A stretch of 64,000 nucleotides of DNA. Source: Sphingopyxis panaciterrulae (GTDB taxonomy: Bacteria > Pseudomonadota > Alphaproteobacteria > Sphingomonadales > Sphingomonadaceae). The stretch covers positions 1 through 64,000 of the forward strand of contig NZ_JACIJH010000009.1 of NCBI RefSeq assembly GCF_014199295.1, read 5' to 3'. The notes beneath the pieces are model-generated. The model made no database searches. It saw nothing but the letters and a program-made list of their open reading frames with translations, and had not been told where the DNA came from. The translations under genes and the position numbers were made by a program. Of the stretch, positions 24,471 through 32,704 are shown in pieces; the stretch's first letter is position 1; every line of letters begins with the position of its first letter.

Positions 24471-25022
24471 ATGGCGAATGGCAATCAGATCACCGTTGGC
24501 GGGTTCAAAGACACCGGCGGCCTCGTTACAGGCTGGGTCAGCACCGCGCAGATCAACGCCCAATATGTCGAATTGCGCCCCGTCGAGCGTCGCAGCGAGC
24601 GGAGCCCTTCCTACGAGGCATGGGCGCGCGGCAGAGAAGGCAATCTCTATCATCTGGGAACGCTGTGGCCGCGCCAGATGCGGCGCGATGGTTCGTGGTT
24701 TCATGGCGGTTTCATCACCGATCGCGGCAAGGGTGTCTCGATGGACGTCGCTGTCTTTGGCGACTTCGCGGTCGGCGCTGACATGGTATCGAAGGAAGAT
24801 GGCGACGATTATGTCTCCGGTCGCGCCCAATCGTCGGGCGGCAGCGATCAGCGGCAGGGCAATGGCGGCTTTTCGGGCGGTAGCACCGCAGGACCGAACG
24901 GCGAATATGTCGGCGATCACGGCGGCGGCGCGAACGGCTTTCAGGACTATTCTGGCGGCATGACGGGCGGCGCCCCGATGAACGGCGGCGATAAGGAACT
25001 GGACGATGACGTCCCGTTCTAA
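24471..25022 (+). CDS. DUF736-like element protein with SSB-type acidic tail
   Basis: A 183-residue protein. The N-terminal 110 residues are strand-rich (QITVGGFKDTGGLVTGWVST, AWARGREGNLYHLGTLWP) and faintly resemble DUF736. A Gly/Ser/Asn-rich linker follows (about 120-175). The last six residues are DDDVPF, nearly the DDDIPF tip of single-stranded DNA-binding proteins. Linker plus acidic tip is SSB architecture, so it may bind DNA and recruit SSB partners. GGAG lies 8 nt before the ATG. An N-terminal OB-fold cannot be confirmed by eye. Confidence 0.6.
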   Translation: MANGNQITVGGFKDTGGLVTGWVSTAQINAQYVELRPVERRSERSPSYEAWARGREGNLYHLGTLWPRQMRRDGSWFHGGFITDRGKGVSMDVAVFGDFAVGADMVSKEDGDDYVSGRAQSSGGSDQRQGNGGFSGGSTAGPNGEYVGDHGGGANGFQDYSGGMTGGAPMNGGDKELDDDVPF

Positions 25023-25104
25023 GCCGTGAAGCAAGGCGGGTCAGGGGGGCGCTGGAACGCTCCCCCGACCCTAAGCCGTCAACCCGTTCAACGGAGTAGC
25101 ACCC

Positions 25105-26238
25105 ATGACCAAGTTTGCAGCCTTCCGCTCGGTTAGCAGCTTTGCCGAGCTTCCGAAACTTCTGGCGGCGCTTGTCGCCACCCGTCCCGACGATGGCGAC
25201 GAGCGTTTCAGCCCCGAAATCGAGCATATGCAGGACGATGACGGCGCGGAGCGGTTCACGCGCGGCGACCTTAGCGGCCACTATGCCGAGACGCTGGAGG
25301 CCGACCCGTTCGAGGCTTCTTTCGGCGACCCGCTTCCGCTGACCATCATCGAACCCGGCGAGGAACCGGACGAGCATTATATGCCAACGCCGTTCGAGGC
25401 GCAGGCCGAATGCGGCGGCATCATCGCCACCATCTTCGACCTGTTCACCGATACGCGGCTCGACCCGCTCGCCCCCGAAATCGCATGGGGTTTCGTCAAC
25501 AGCTTCCATTTCGTCGCGGGCAAACTCGCGAACCGCGAGGATGGACTGGAGCGGGTCATTCTCGACATGGCGCGGCGGATGGACGCGAGCGAGGTATTCA
25601 ATAGCGAACTCGAACAGAAACAGCTTGAATGTCAGTCGGTCGCCGAGCAGCGCGCCGCCATCGAGGCGATGCGCGACTATGCGGCGGCGATGTATCGGGC
25701 CTGTTCGGGTCGCGCATGGACACCGGCCAAGGGATCGAAAGCCTCGCACGTCACCAGCGCCAGCCAGATCGCCGCGCTCGACTTCCTGCGCGCTCGCGCC
25801 GAAAAGCGTCGCGACCGCTACGACCCGCAGGGGCCGACCGTGGTCATTTCGGGGCCACCCGACTGGCACGACTGGCAAATCATCTATGACCAGCTTTCGG
25901 CCATCAGGGCGCGCATCCCGAACATGGTGCTCGTGTCCATCGGGGGGCGTAAGGGGGTTCCCGCCATCGCCGCCGCATGGGCTGCGCGGGAGCAAGTCCC
26001 CTGCGTCGTTTTCGGCCTCTATGGGCGGGGCAAGTCGGCGGCGTTCGACCGCAACCGGCAGGTGAACAAGACCCAGCCCGTCGAGGCCGTCATCTGCGAA
26101 GGGTCGGGCATCCAGTCGCACCTTTACGACCTGTTCAACCCGCAGGACGGGGGACGGCGCGTCCCGACACACGTCATCATGCGCGCCGATCAGGCACCTT
26201 GTCCCCCGCTTCCCAAGTCGCGGCGTCTTGCCGCGTGA
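25105..26238 (+). CDS. DUF2493 protein (YpsA/SLOG-related C-terminal domain)
   Basis: A 377-residue plasmid-type protein. The N-terminal 230 residues are helical and acidic. The C-terminal domain (about 245-360) begins GPTVVISGPPDWHDWQIIYD and continues MVLVSIGGRKGVPAIAAAWA, then VPCVVFGLYGRGKSAAFDRN. This is the DUF2493 Rossmann-like fold related to SLOG nucleotide-sensing domains. The ligand is unknown. It probably shares a transcript with the upstream SSB-tailed protein (82-bp gap). Confidence 0.82.
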   Translation: MTKFAAFRSVSSFAELPKLLAALVATRPDDGDERFSPEIEHMQDDDGAERFTRGDLSGHYAETLEADPFEASFGDPLPLTIIEPGEEPDEHYMPTPFEAQAECGGIIATIFDLFTDTRLDPLAPEIAWGFVNSFHFVAGKLANREDGLERVILDMARRMDASEVFNSELEQKQLECQSVAEQRAAIEAMRDYAAAMYRACSGRAWTPAKGSKASHVTSASQIAALDFLRARAEKRRDRYDPQGPTVVISGPPDWHDWQIIYDQLSAIRARIPNMVLVSIGGRKGVPAIAAAWAAREQVPCVVFGLYGRGKSAAFDRNRQVNKTQPVEAVICEGSGIQSHLYDLFNPQDGGRRVPTHVIMRADQAPCPPLPKSRRLAA

Positions 26239-26288
26239 TCCCCTGCGGCTCGCCCATGCGGCGGGCCGCTTCCATCGGGATAATTATC

Positions 26289-26492
26289 ATGGTCAGAGGC
26301 TACGGCAGTTGCATCGAATCCGGCGGCATGGAACTCGACGACGAACGATTTGAGGCACCTTGCCCGTCATGCGGCGAACTCGCGCGGCACCACTATTTCC
26401 AGCAACTCGACGGTGGCTCTATCAACGCCTATCGCACCATCGACTACGATCATTGCGGCCACAGCAGCGGTTACGACTTCTTTCCCGACTGA
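26289..26492 (+). CDS. Small zinc-ribbon-like protein
   Basis: A 67-residue protein with one CPSCG pair and a later DHCGH, which may form a single zinc site. It otherwise contains LARHHYFQQLDGGSINAYRT. It starts 50 bp after the DUF2493 gene in the same direction. The ATG has no strong ribosome site. Not recognised. Confidence 0.5.
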   Translation: MVRGYGSCIESGGMELDDERFEAPCPSCGELARHHYFQQLDGGSINAYRTIDYDHCGHSSGYDFFPD

Positions 26493-26554
26493 TTAGCGAC
26501 ATTGCAGCAATTCCATGAAGGGTCGGCGCGGCAATCCCGCGCGCGGCCTCTTTT

Positions 26555-26598
26555 CGTGCGCTTCGCGCACGGCGGGGGAAACCCGAACGGTTTTCCCC
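26555..26598. terminator. Two adjacent hairpins after the DUF2493 unit
   Basis: CGTGCGC-TTC-GCGCACG (26555-26571) is a 7-bp stem with a 3-nt loop. GGGGAAA (26575-26581) pairs with TTTCCCC (26592-26598), with an inner CCG/CGG. They lie between converging genes and probably act as a bidirectional terminator, though no long T-run is present. Confidence 0.5.
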
Positions 26599-26688
26599 AC
26601 GCCGCTCCTTTTGTCGGGCCTGGCGGCCCTCCAACGTCGCTCCCCTTTCCGCTAAGGAAGGCGGTGGCTCAGGGCGCGGGCGTCGCGC

Positions 26689-26925
26689 TCAGGACGGAGG
26701 TCGCAGCGCCTTGAGAGCCGTCAGCGCGGCGTTCCCGCCAACACGCAGGACCTGCCCCAGCACATCGCGAAAATCGCGCTCCGTGAGGTCCTCGATCGGC
26801 ATATCCGCGACGATGCGCGCATATCGCGCTCGCACCTGCGCCCGCGCCGCTTCGATTTCCTCACCGACCTTTTTTTGGCGCTCGACCAAGTCGGCTAACC
26901 GGTCGCGTTCCGATTTTTTCGGCAT
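26689..26925 (-). CDS. Small helical protein, mobilisation-accessory-like
   Basis: A 78-residue basic protein. Residues 1-40 form a charged coiled coil ([20 protein letters not shown] then [19 protein letters not shown]). A C-terminal [19 protein letters not shown] follows. Size and layout resemble small TraC/TraD-type mobilisation proteins of alphaproteobacterial plasmids, but identity is not certain. AGGAG lies 9 nt before the chosen ATG; another ATG two codons earlier has too short a spacing. Confidence 0.5.
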   Translation of the reverse strand: MPKKSERDRLADLVERQKKVGEEIEAARAQVRARYARIVADMPIEDLTERDFRDVLGQVLRVGGNAALTALKALRPPS

Positions 26926-27093
26926 GACCATTTCTCCTGAATATGGTCTGCCCGCCTGCCCGAGAGCCTTGCGCGTCCATCGGCGCGATGCAACCCCACC
27001 CACATCAGAATCATGGCCCCGCCCGCCTTTGCTATGCGGACGGCACAGCGAGCAAGTCGCTGCGGGGGGCGAACGCACGCCCTGCGGGCGATC

Positions 27094-27118
27094 AATGCAC
27101 CCTACGCACCCGTGCTGC
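27094..27118. repeat. 25-bp direct repeat, candidate left attachment site
   Basis: The sequence AATGCACCCTACGCAC, then CC, then GTGCTGC matches 34143-34167 at 23 of 25 positions; only the central CC is GG there. GCAC and GTGC arms form a dyad around that dinucleotide. Two recombinase genes lie inside, next to the right copy, so this probably bounds an integrated island. Other sequence in 26926-27312 holds an AT-rich promoter region. Confidence 0.65.
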
Positions 27119-27256
27119 TCATAAATGGTGTTATTTCAACAGCTTGTTCGCGTTTTGACCAAGCTGTCAGGACACATTCTGAATCAATTCTTCCAAGAGA
27201 TCAAGCTTTTCGTATTGCCTCTTGACTGTGGAACAAAAGTAGAACAAAACATGTCT

Positions 27257-27275
27257 TGTAATCTGTGGCGTTACA
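27257..27275. promoter_or_regulatory. Candidate operator of the RM controller
   Basis: An inverted repeat, TGTAA (27257-27261) and TTACA (27271-27275) with a 9-nt centre, lies about 40 bp before the HTH gene. Two GAACAAAA copies (27229, 27242) lie just upstream. The region is AT-rich and plausibly carries the RM promoter. Confidence 0.4.
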
Positions 27276-27312
27276 GGGCACATTGAACATGAGAGAAGCT
27301 TTTGGGGGTTTC

Positions 27313-27642
27313 ATGGCTAAGGACGGCTTGTCAGAACCGGCGGGACATCCCGGCGGCTTTGTGAAGAGCCAGATCGTCGACGGCCTAGGCTTGTCGGTTA
27401 CTGATGCGGCTCAAGCGTTGGGGGTGACGCGCCCCGCGCTTTCGAAGTTTCTCAATCAACGCGCTGACCTTTCCTCAGAGATGGCTCTGAGAATTGAGAA
27501 GGCTTTTGGCGTGTCAATGGATGCCCTGATGCGGATGCAGAATGCGTTCGACATTGCCGAGGCCCGAAAGCGCGAACGGGAGATAAAAGTTCGCCCCTTT
27601 CGGCCTCGCAAACCGGCAATGGCTGGCAAACCAGTAAACTAA
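27313..27642 (+). CDS. XRE/HigA-like HTH protein, probable RM controller
   Basis: A 109-residue regulator with HTH residues about 20-75: GGFVKSQIVDGLGLSVTDAA, then QALGVTRPALSKFLNQRADL, and SSEMALRIEKAFGVSMDALM. The sequence class is that of HigA antitoxins, but no HigB toxin adjoins it; the next genes are a methylase and an endonuclease. It is therefore more likely a C-type controller or a captured antitoxin. GGGGG lies 5 nt before this ATG; an ATG 24 bp earlier is the alternative. Confidence 0.75.
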   Translation: MAKDGLSEPAGHPGGFVKSQIVDGLGLSVTDAAQALGVTRPALSKFLNQRADLSSEMALRIEKAFGVSMDALMRMQNAFDIAEARKREREIKVRPFRPRKPAMAGKPVN

Positions 27643-27653
27643 GGGGCCGAAAC

Positions 27654-29270
27654 ATGACGAAGCATATCGTTCAGTTCGATAATGAAAACGAACTGGCCTC
27701 AGCGGCAATAGCATTGGGCGCGCTCAATGCGGGCGGGGAGTTGTCCGGCGCTGAAATGCAACTCGCCGATGCGGCCGTTTCGCGTAAGGTGTCAAAGGCA
27801 CAGGCATCGCATTTGCGCGATGCGATCCTGAATGGGGAAGACCCGTTGGGCGACAGTTTTTCGTTGCTTCGGTCCCCCGAACTTCGCCGCGAAAATGGAG
27901 CCACCTACACACCTGCGCCAATTGTGCAGACAATGATTCAGTGGGCTATGTCTAACTGCACTCCAGCGCGTGTCATCGATCCGGGTGTTGGCTCGGCCAG
28001 ATTCCTTGCAGCCGCAGGGGCCGCATTTCCCAAGGCTGAGCTCGTCGGCATAGATGTTGATCCTCTTGCTACGTTGATGGCTCGGGCTAATCTTGCCGTT
28101 TCTGGCATGGGGGAACGGTCCCGCGTCATTTTGGGCGACTTTCGGGATTTTGATGAAAAGATTGCGGGAAAAACGCTCTACATCGGCAATCCGCCTTATG
28201 TTCGGCATCACCAAATTGAAGCCAAATGGAAAAGCTGGCTCGCCGACAAAGCCGGCGAGTTGAGGTTATCCGCAAGCAAATTGGCAGGTTTGCACGTCTA
28301 TTTCTTTCTTGCGACGGCGGCCAATGCGAAGCCGAATGATGTGGGTGCTTTCATCACTGCGGCGGAATGGCTCGACGTAAACTACGGGTCGCTTGTTCGT
28401 TCGCTCGTGCTTGGCGACCTTGGCGGCAAAAGCGTCACCGTTATTGAACCGACCGCCCAGCCCTTTCCTGATGCGGCCACCACGGCTGCCATCACGACCT
28501 TTGAGGTTGGCGCGTCACCGACCTCAGTCAATTTTCGTCGCGTCGACAGCCTCGTTAAACTTGGAGATATTGCTAAGGGACGCAAAGTGCATCGAGATCG
28601 GTTGGCAACTGAAAGCCGCTGGTCGCACCTTACGCGCGTGTCCGAACGCCCCCCCGAAGGCTTCGTAGAACTGGGAGAAATCTGCCGGGTCCACCGCGGG
28701 ACGGTAACGGGAGCAAATGGGGTCTGGATTGCGGGTCAGCATAGCATGGGACTGCCTGATTCAGTGCTCTTCCCAACTGTAACGCGGGCTCGCGAAGTGC
28801 TCGATGCGGATGGCCTGCTTACCGACGCAGGGAAATTGCGGCAGGTTATCGATTTACCCGCTGACCTTGATGAACTCGATACCGTAGAGCGCAATGCTGT
28901 GCTGAAATTTTTGAAGGTCGCGCGTGAGATGGGTGCGAATGCTGGCTACGTCGCTCAGAATAGGAAAGCTTGGTGGTCCGTAGGTCTTCGCGCTGCCGCC
29001 CCGATCATCTCGACTTATATGGCGAGACGCCCTCCGGGGTTTGTGATCAATAAGGCTGACGCTCGGCACATCAACGTCGCACATGGTCTTTATCCGCGCG
29101 ACACTATGAATGAGACGGTGAAAAAAGCACTAGTCGCATATCTCCAAGTCAATGTATCTCAGCGTTCGGGGCGCACTTATGCTGGTGGGCTTACAAAATT
29201 TGAACCACGAGAAATGGAGAGGCTGATTGTTCCTAGCCCCTCCATGTTGGCAAACGGGGTAACAGCGTGA
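27654..29270 (+). CDS. N6-adenine DNA methyltransferase of a type II RM system
   Basis: A 538-residue gamma-class methylase. Motif X is NGATYTPAPIVQTMI (about 83-97). SAM motif I is RVIDPGVGSARFLAAAG (about 105-121). Motif IV is YIGNPPYVRHHQIE (about 180-193). A C-terminal target-recognition region follows (about 300-530). The whole catalytic set is intact. Base composition is lower in G+C than the flanking backbone, suggesting separate origin. It overlaps the endonuclease by 4 nt (GTGA), giving coupled synthesis, and should protect host DNA at the cognate site. Confidence 0.88.
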   Translation: MTKHIVQFDNENELASAAIALGALNAGGELSGAEMQLADAAVSRKVSKAQASHLRDAILNGEDPLGDSFSLLRSPELRRENGATYTPAPIVQTMIQWAMSNCTPARVIDPGVGSARFLAAAGAAFPKAELVGIDVDPLATLMARANLAVSGMGERSRVILGDFRDFDEKIAGKTLYIGNPPYVRHHQIEAKWKSWLADKAGELRLSASKLAGLHVYFFLATAANAKPNDVGAFITAAEWLDVNYGSLVRSLVLGDLGGKSVTVIEPTAQPFPDAATTAAITTFEVGASPTSVNFRRVDSLVKLGDIAKGRKVHRDRLATESRWSHLTRVSERPPEGFVELGEICRVHRGTVTGANGVWIAGQHSMGLPDSVLFPTVTRAREVLDADGLLTDAGKLRQVIDLPADLDELDTVERNAVLKFLKVAREMGANAGYVAQNRKAWWSVGLRAAAPIISTYMARRPPGFVINKADARHINVAHGLYPRDTMNETVKKALVAYLQVNVSQRSGRTYAGGLTKFEPREMERLIVPSPSMLANGVTA

Positions 29271-30181
29271 TCGATCCGCCAGTTTGGGAAGATGCCCAAC
29301 TCGAGAGTGATTTACACGAAGCCAAGACTGCATTCTCCAAGGAACGGCTTGAAGAGCCGCTTGAAGATTATCTTGACGCGTTCGACGAGTATCAAAGTTA
29401 TGTCGAAGAGATACTTGAAGCTACCGTTGATCTCTCTCAGATCGAACAAGTCGCGCTGGACGTTCTCGGCGACGCACGTTTGCTTGAAGCGTTTCGCTAT
29501 TTAGCGGGGCCACCGATTTCGCAGGATGATTTGAAGGTTCTGGCAGAGGCTAGTTCACTTACGCTGGCGTCACTGCAAGCGTCCCCCGAACTCGTCCAGC
29601 GCCTGATAGCGGTTGTGCGTCAAGTGTTAGACCGACGACGTTTCGCTTGGGTGGTTGAAGAGCGCGAGCCCACCGAGGCAGAACGAAACGCGGCAGTTAT
29701 GGCTTCTGCGGCGCTTATGGCGGCCAGTCGCGCGCAAACGAAGCGCCGGACCTTGGGCAAGGAGACGCAGGAAGGACTTGTTAAACAGGCACTTCGAGAC
29801 CTTGGGTTTGTCGAAGTTCCATCGCGAAAAATCCCCAATATCTCCTTGGCGCCAGAGCCGGGTCAGTTTTGTGGCGAGAGTATGCTGGGCAATCGTAAGG
29901 CCGACATTGTACTCCGCCTTTGGGATCATCGGGCTATGCCGATCGAGTGTAAAGTTTCCAATTCGTCGACAAATTCGGTCAAGCGATTGAACAATGATGC
30001 GGCGGTGAAGGCAACGAGTTGGAAAACCGATTTCGGCCTTCGACAAGTTGTGCCCAGCGCCGTATTAAGTGGCGTTTACAAACTCCACAATTTGAAGGAT
30101 GCGCAAGAGCGTGGGCTGACAATCTTCTGGGCGCATAATCTTCAGGCGCTGACCGATTGGATCATCCAAACGAAGAATTAA
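29267..30181 (+). CDS. Type II restriction endonuclease, XamI-family-like
   Basis: A 304-residue endonuclease with a helical N-terminal half. The PD-(D/E)xK core is NRKADIVLRLWDHRAMPIEC, then KVSNSS: Asp, 12 residues, Glu-Cys-Lys. Size, gene order and core resemble XamI-type enzymes, whose type member cuts GTCGAC. That family assignment is from memory and specificity is unproven. The GTG start overlaps the methylase stop. An Mrr-like or other type II enzyme is the alternative. Confidence 0.7.
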   Translation: MIDPPVWEDAQLESDLHEAKTAFSKERLEEPLEDYLDAFDEYQSYVEEILEATVDLSQIEQVALDVLGDARLLEAFRYLAGPPISQDDLKVLAEASSLTLASLQASPELVQRLIAVVRQVLDRRRFAWVVEEREPTEAERNAAVMASAALMAASRAQTKRRTLGKETQEGLVKQALRDLGFVEVPSRKIPNISLAPEPGQFCGESMLGNRKADIVLRLWDHRAMPIECKVSNSSTNSVKRLNNDAAVKATSWKTDFGLRQVVPSAVLSGVYKLHNLKDAQERGLTIFWAHNLQALTDWIIQTKN

Positions 30182-30204
30182 TACGGTACGATTTACCTGA
30201 ACTT

Positions 30205-31134
30205 TTAGCCCGCATCGGCGGCCGTTCTTTCGAGCATCTCAATACGTTCCAAACACACCGCTTCGACGATGCGCGCCAATTCTTCGACGCGCTCGCCAAG
30301 CCATGCGAGTTCGTCGGCGTCGATCCGATAGTGCTTCGAGTATCGGGCCTTCACATAGGCGTCTTTCAGCTTCTCGAAGCGCGCCCGGTCGGCGCGCCCC
30401 TCTCGCGGCCATGCGTCGATCAGGCGCGGGTCGATCCGTTCGGCCTGCGTCCGCAGGAACGTCAAATTATGAACGTGCGGCGTGTAGAAGGTGCAGACCA
30501 ATAGCGCGCAATGGTAGAATCGTTCGGAGGCCTGATGCAGTTGAAATGCTGCGTTATTGAGCCAGCCTTCGCTCAACGCGCTGCGATAATGATGCAGGAA
30601 TTGTAAACCGGTGGGAAACCACTCGTCGAAATATTCCCGTGCCATGTCGAGCGCGGCATGGGGTGTCTTGGGTTTCGGCTCGGAAAATTCGCTGTCGTCG
30701 GACTGGTAGAGACCGATGCCGTCGCGGGCTACGTCCATGAAGAAATAACGGCCTTCGGCAAGGCCGTTGTTCACTTCGCCGACGCTATGGACGATGAAAT
30801 TCACCGGCGTCCGCAGCGTCTTGGTCACCGATAGTTCGCGGATCAGCCGGTCATCGAGCTTCGACCAATATTCGATGCGATCGGTCAGCCGCTGATCGCT
30901 GACGACGATGAGCAGATCATAATCGGACTGGTAGCCCTTGGCGGTATGAGGTTCATCGACCCAGCCGCCGCGCGCATAGCTGCCGTAGAGGATGATCTTG
31001 GTAATCCGGCCCTTCTTCTTCCAGCCTTGGGTCGCGAGCGCCAGAGCATCCTCGAACTCCTCGAAGATGATTTGCACGACGCGTTCCAATTCGCGCTGCT
31101 TATGCGGGGGAAGATGGTCGAGGCCTGTTCGCAT
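30205..31134 (-). CDS. MNT-HEPN fusion protein, copy 1
   Basis: A 309-residue protein. The N-terminal minimal nucleotidyltransferase has IILYGSYARGGWVDEP (48-63) and GYQSDYDLLIVV, with the DxD catalytic pair. The C-terminal HEPN domain (about 165-300) has LNNAAFQLHQASERFYHCAL and VKARYSKHYRID. MNT-HEPN pairs are usually separate antitoxin/toxin genes with MNT adding AMP to HEPN; here both are in one chain. A close relative lies at 57518-58441. Each follows a small sigma4-like gene. A canonical R-x4-6-H RNase motif is not evident. Confidence 0.85.
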   Translation of the reverse strand: MRTGLDHLPPHKQRELERVVQIIFEEFEDALALATQGWKKKGRITKIILYGSYARGGWVDEPHTAKGYQSDYDLLIVVSDQRLTDRIEYWSKLDDRLIRELSVTKTLRTPVNFIVHSVGEVNNGLAEGRYFFMDVARDGIGLYQSDDSEFSEPKPKTPHAALDMAREYFDEWFPTGLQFLHHYRSALSEGWLNNAAFQLHQASERFYHCALLVCTFYTPHVHNLTFLRTQAERIDPRLIDAWPREGRADRARFEKLKDAYVKARYSKHYRIDADELAWLGERVEELARIVEAVCLERIEMLERTAADAG

Positions 31135-31185
31135 GTCGCCGTCACCCTGTAGGGGCGCTTGCCGAATGGCAAGCGCCAACCACAG

Positions 31186-31425
31186 TCATCGCCGCCAGAA
31201 TTGCCACCGGCGCGGACGCCCCACCAGCAAGATTCTGGTCATTAGACGAGCGATGGCCTTCTCCACGCGCTTGGCGCTGATGCCATGTCGTTCGGCCAGT
31301 TCCTCATAGCTCGCATTGTCGAACCGAACCGCGAGGAATATATCGCGGCCGGGGGGCTTTGCGCGCGCGATGACGTCTTCTATCTGGCGCATTAGCGCGT
31401 CGGGCTGTTTTTCGATCAGGTTCAT
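31186..31425 (-). CDS. Small sigma-region-4-like HTH protein, copy 1
   Basis: A 79-residue protein. The centre reads PPGRDIFLAVRFDNASYEEL, then AERHGISAKRVEKAIARLMT, the region-4 HTH of ECF sigma factors without region 2. It ends RPRRWQFWRR. A paralogue of 81 aa at 57171-57416 ends KRPWWKFWGR. Both are followed by an MNT-HEPN gene. AGGAG lies 8 nt before the ATG. It may bind DNA as a repressor or modulate RNA polymerase; no sigma activity is expected without region 2. Confidence 0.75.
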   Translation of the reverse strand: MNLIEKQPDALMRQIEDVIARAKPPGRDIFLAVRFDNASYEELAERHGISAKRVEKAIARLMTRILLVGRPRRWQFWRR

Positions 31426-31480
31426 CAAATCTTCTCCTGTTGAATCGTCATCGCCCTCCATTGGGCGGACGACAGGCGGG

Positions 31481-32704
31481 TTATCGGACGGACGGAACGG
31501 AAAGCGGGCCATTTTCGTGCCTTTCTTGCAGATGCTGATAGGTGTTTCGCGGGTGGGCGTGGTGGCTCGCCCAAATCCAAGCCCCGATTTTCTCAGCCGC
31601 AGCGAGTAGCGCGGCGTCGGCGAGGTGGGCGTAGCGGGCCGTCATCTGCACCCGCCGATGACCGAGCAGCCGCGAGGTCGAGAACAGCGTCTCGCCCGAC
31701 ATGACCGCGTGGCTGGCGAAACTATGGCGCAGGTCATGGATACGCAGCGCCGATGGCAATCCCGCCTCCCGCCGGATCGAGAGCCACGCGGCGCGAACGG
31801 TCTCCGTATGCTGCCGCCTCGCGAGCGGGAACACCGGCGCTGAGGGCGCGCGGGACGGGGAGCGGGCGCGGTGGGATTTCAGGAAGCGGCGGACGGGGAC
31901 GCCGAGCGGCACGTCGCGCGGCCCGGTCTTGCTGTCGCGCAGCCGCAGCCGATCCGGCAGCACGTCGCGCCATTCCAGATCGACCGCTTCGCCGACCCGG
32001 CAACCGGTGAGGGTGAGGAAGCGCAGCAGCGCCGCCGCCGTGCAGCCGGTCGCCATGCGGGCATCCAGCACCACGCCGAGCCGTCCCATCTGGCGCTCGC
32101 TCAGAAAGGTGCCGACGACCTTGCGCCGGTTCATCCTGACACCCGTTACCGGGTTCAGCCAACCATCGGGCAGATGGCCCCACGCCTTCGCCGCGCCGAG
32201 CATCTGGCCGAGGATGCCGAGGGCGCGATTGGCCCCGCCGGGACGGCGGGCGCTATACCCCTCGAACCAGCGCATCACGTCCGGGCGGGTAATCGTGTCG
32301 AGCCGCTTGCCGCCGAAGGCGGGCAGCAATTCGCAGCGGACATAGGTCTGATAGGTTTTGAGCCCCGCCGCCTTGTAGAGCGCGGCCCATCGTCGCTCAT
32401 GTTCCGTCTGGAATATCTCGAACAGGGGAGCGGTCGACAGCGTGGGCGGCGGCGCGGCATCGGCGGACAGCAGAGCGGCGGCGATTTGCCGCGCGTCCTT
32501 TACCGGGATGGCCGGGAATGCGCCGAGCGAATGCCGCACGGGCTTTCCGTTCACCCGCGCGCGCATGATCCAGCTTCGCGCACCGCATGGCTGGACGCGC
32601 AGGGCAAGCCCCGGCTGGCGCAGATCGCGCAGGGCATATTCGCGCGGCTCGGGCTTCGCTCGCGCGCAGAGGGAGTCCGTCAGGGACAGGCGCAGGTTAG
32701 GCAT
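31481..32704 (-). CDS. Tyrosine recombinase/integrase, second of tandem pair
   Basis: A 407-residue phage-type integrase. An N-terminal arm-binding DUF4102-like region has RDLRQPGLALRVQPCGARSW. A SAM-like core domain and a catalytic domain follow, with Arg in TGCRVGEAVDLEW, His-x-x-Arg in IHDLRHSFASHA, His in LLGHRRVQMTARYAHL and the nucleophile Tyr in that same segment. All catalytic residues are present. The start overlaps the stop of the upstream integrase by 8 nt, so both are made from one mRNA. Confidence 0.9.
   Translation of the reverse strand: MPNLRLSLTDSLCARAKPEPREYALRDLRQPGLALRVQPCGARSWIMRARVNGKPVRHSLGAFPAIPVKDARQIAAALLSADAAPPPTLSTAPLFEIFQTEHERRWAALYKAAGLKTYQTYVRCELLPAFGGKRLDTITRPDVMRWFEGYSARRPGGANRALGILGQMLGAAKAWGHLPDGWLNPVTGVRMNRRKVVGTFLSERQMGRLGVVLDARMATGCTAAALLRFLTLTGCRVGEAVDLEWRDVLPDRLRLRDSKTGPRDVPLGVPVRRFLKSHRARSPSRAPSAPVFPLARRQHTETVRAAWLSIRREAGLPSALRIHDLRHSFASHAVMSGETLFSTSRLLGHRRVQMTARYAHLADAALLAAAEKIGAWIWASHHAHPRNTYQHLQERHENGPLSVPSVR

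Noticed and set aside
27313..27642. HigBA toxin-antitoxin module
   Set aside because: The HTH resembles HigA, but no HigB-like gene lies on either side; RM genes follow directly.
30205..31134. Canonical HEPN RNase motif R-x4-6-H in MNT-HEPN
   Set aside because: Only RYSKH (three intervening residues) is seen in copy 1 and the His is Asn in copy 2, so RNase activity was not claimed.
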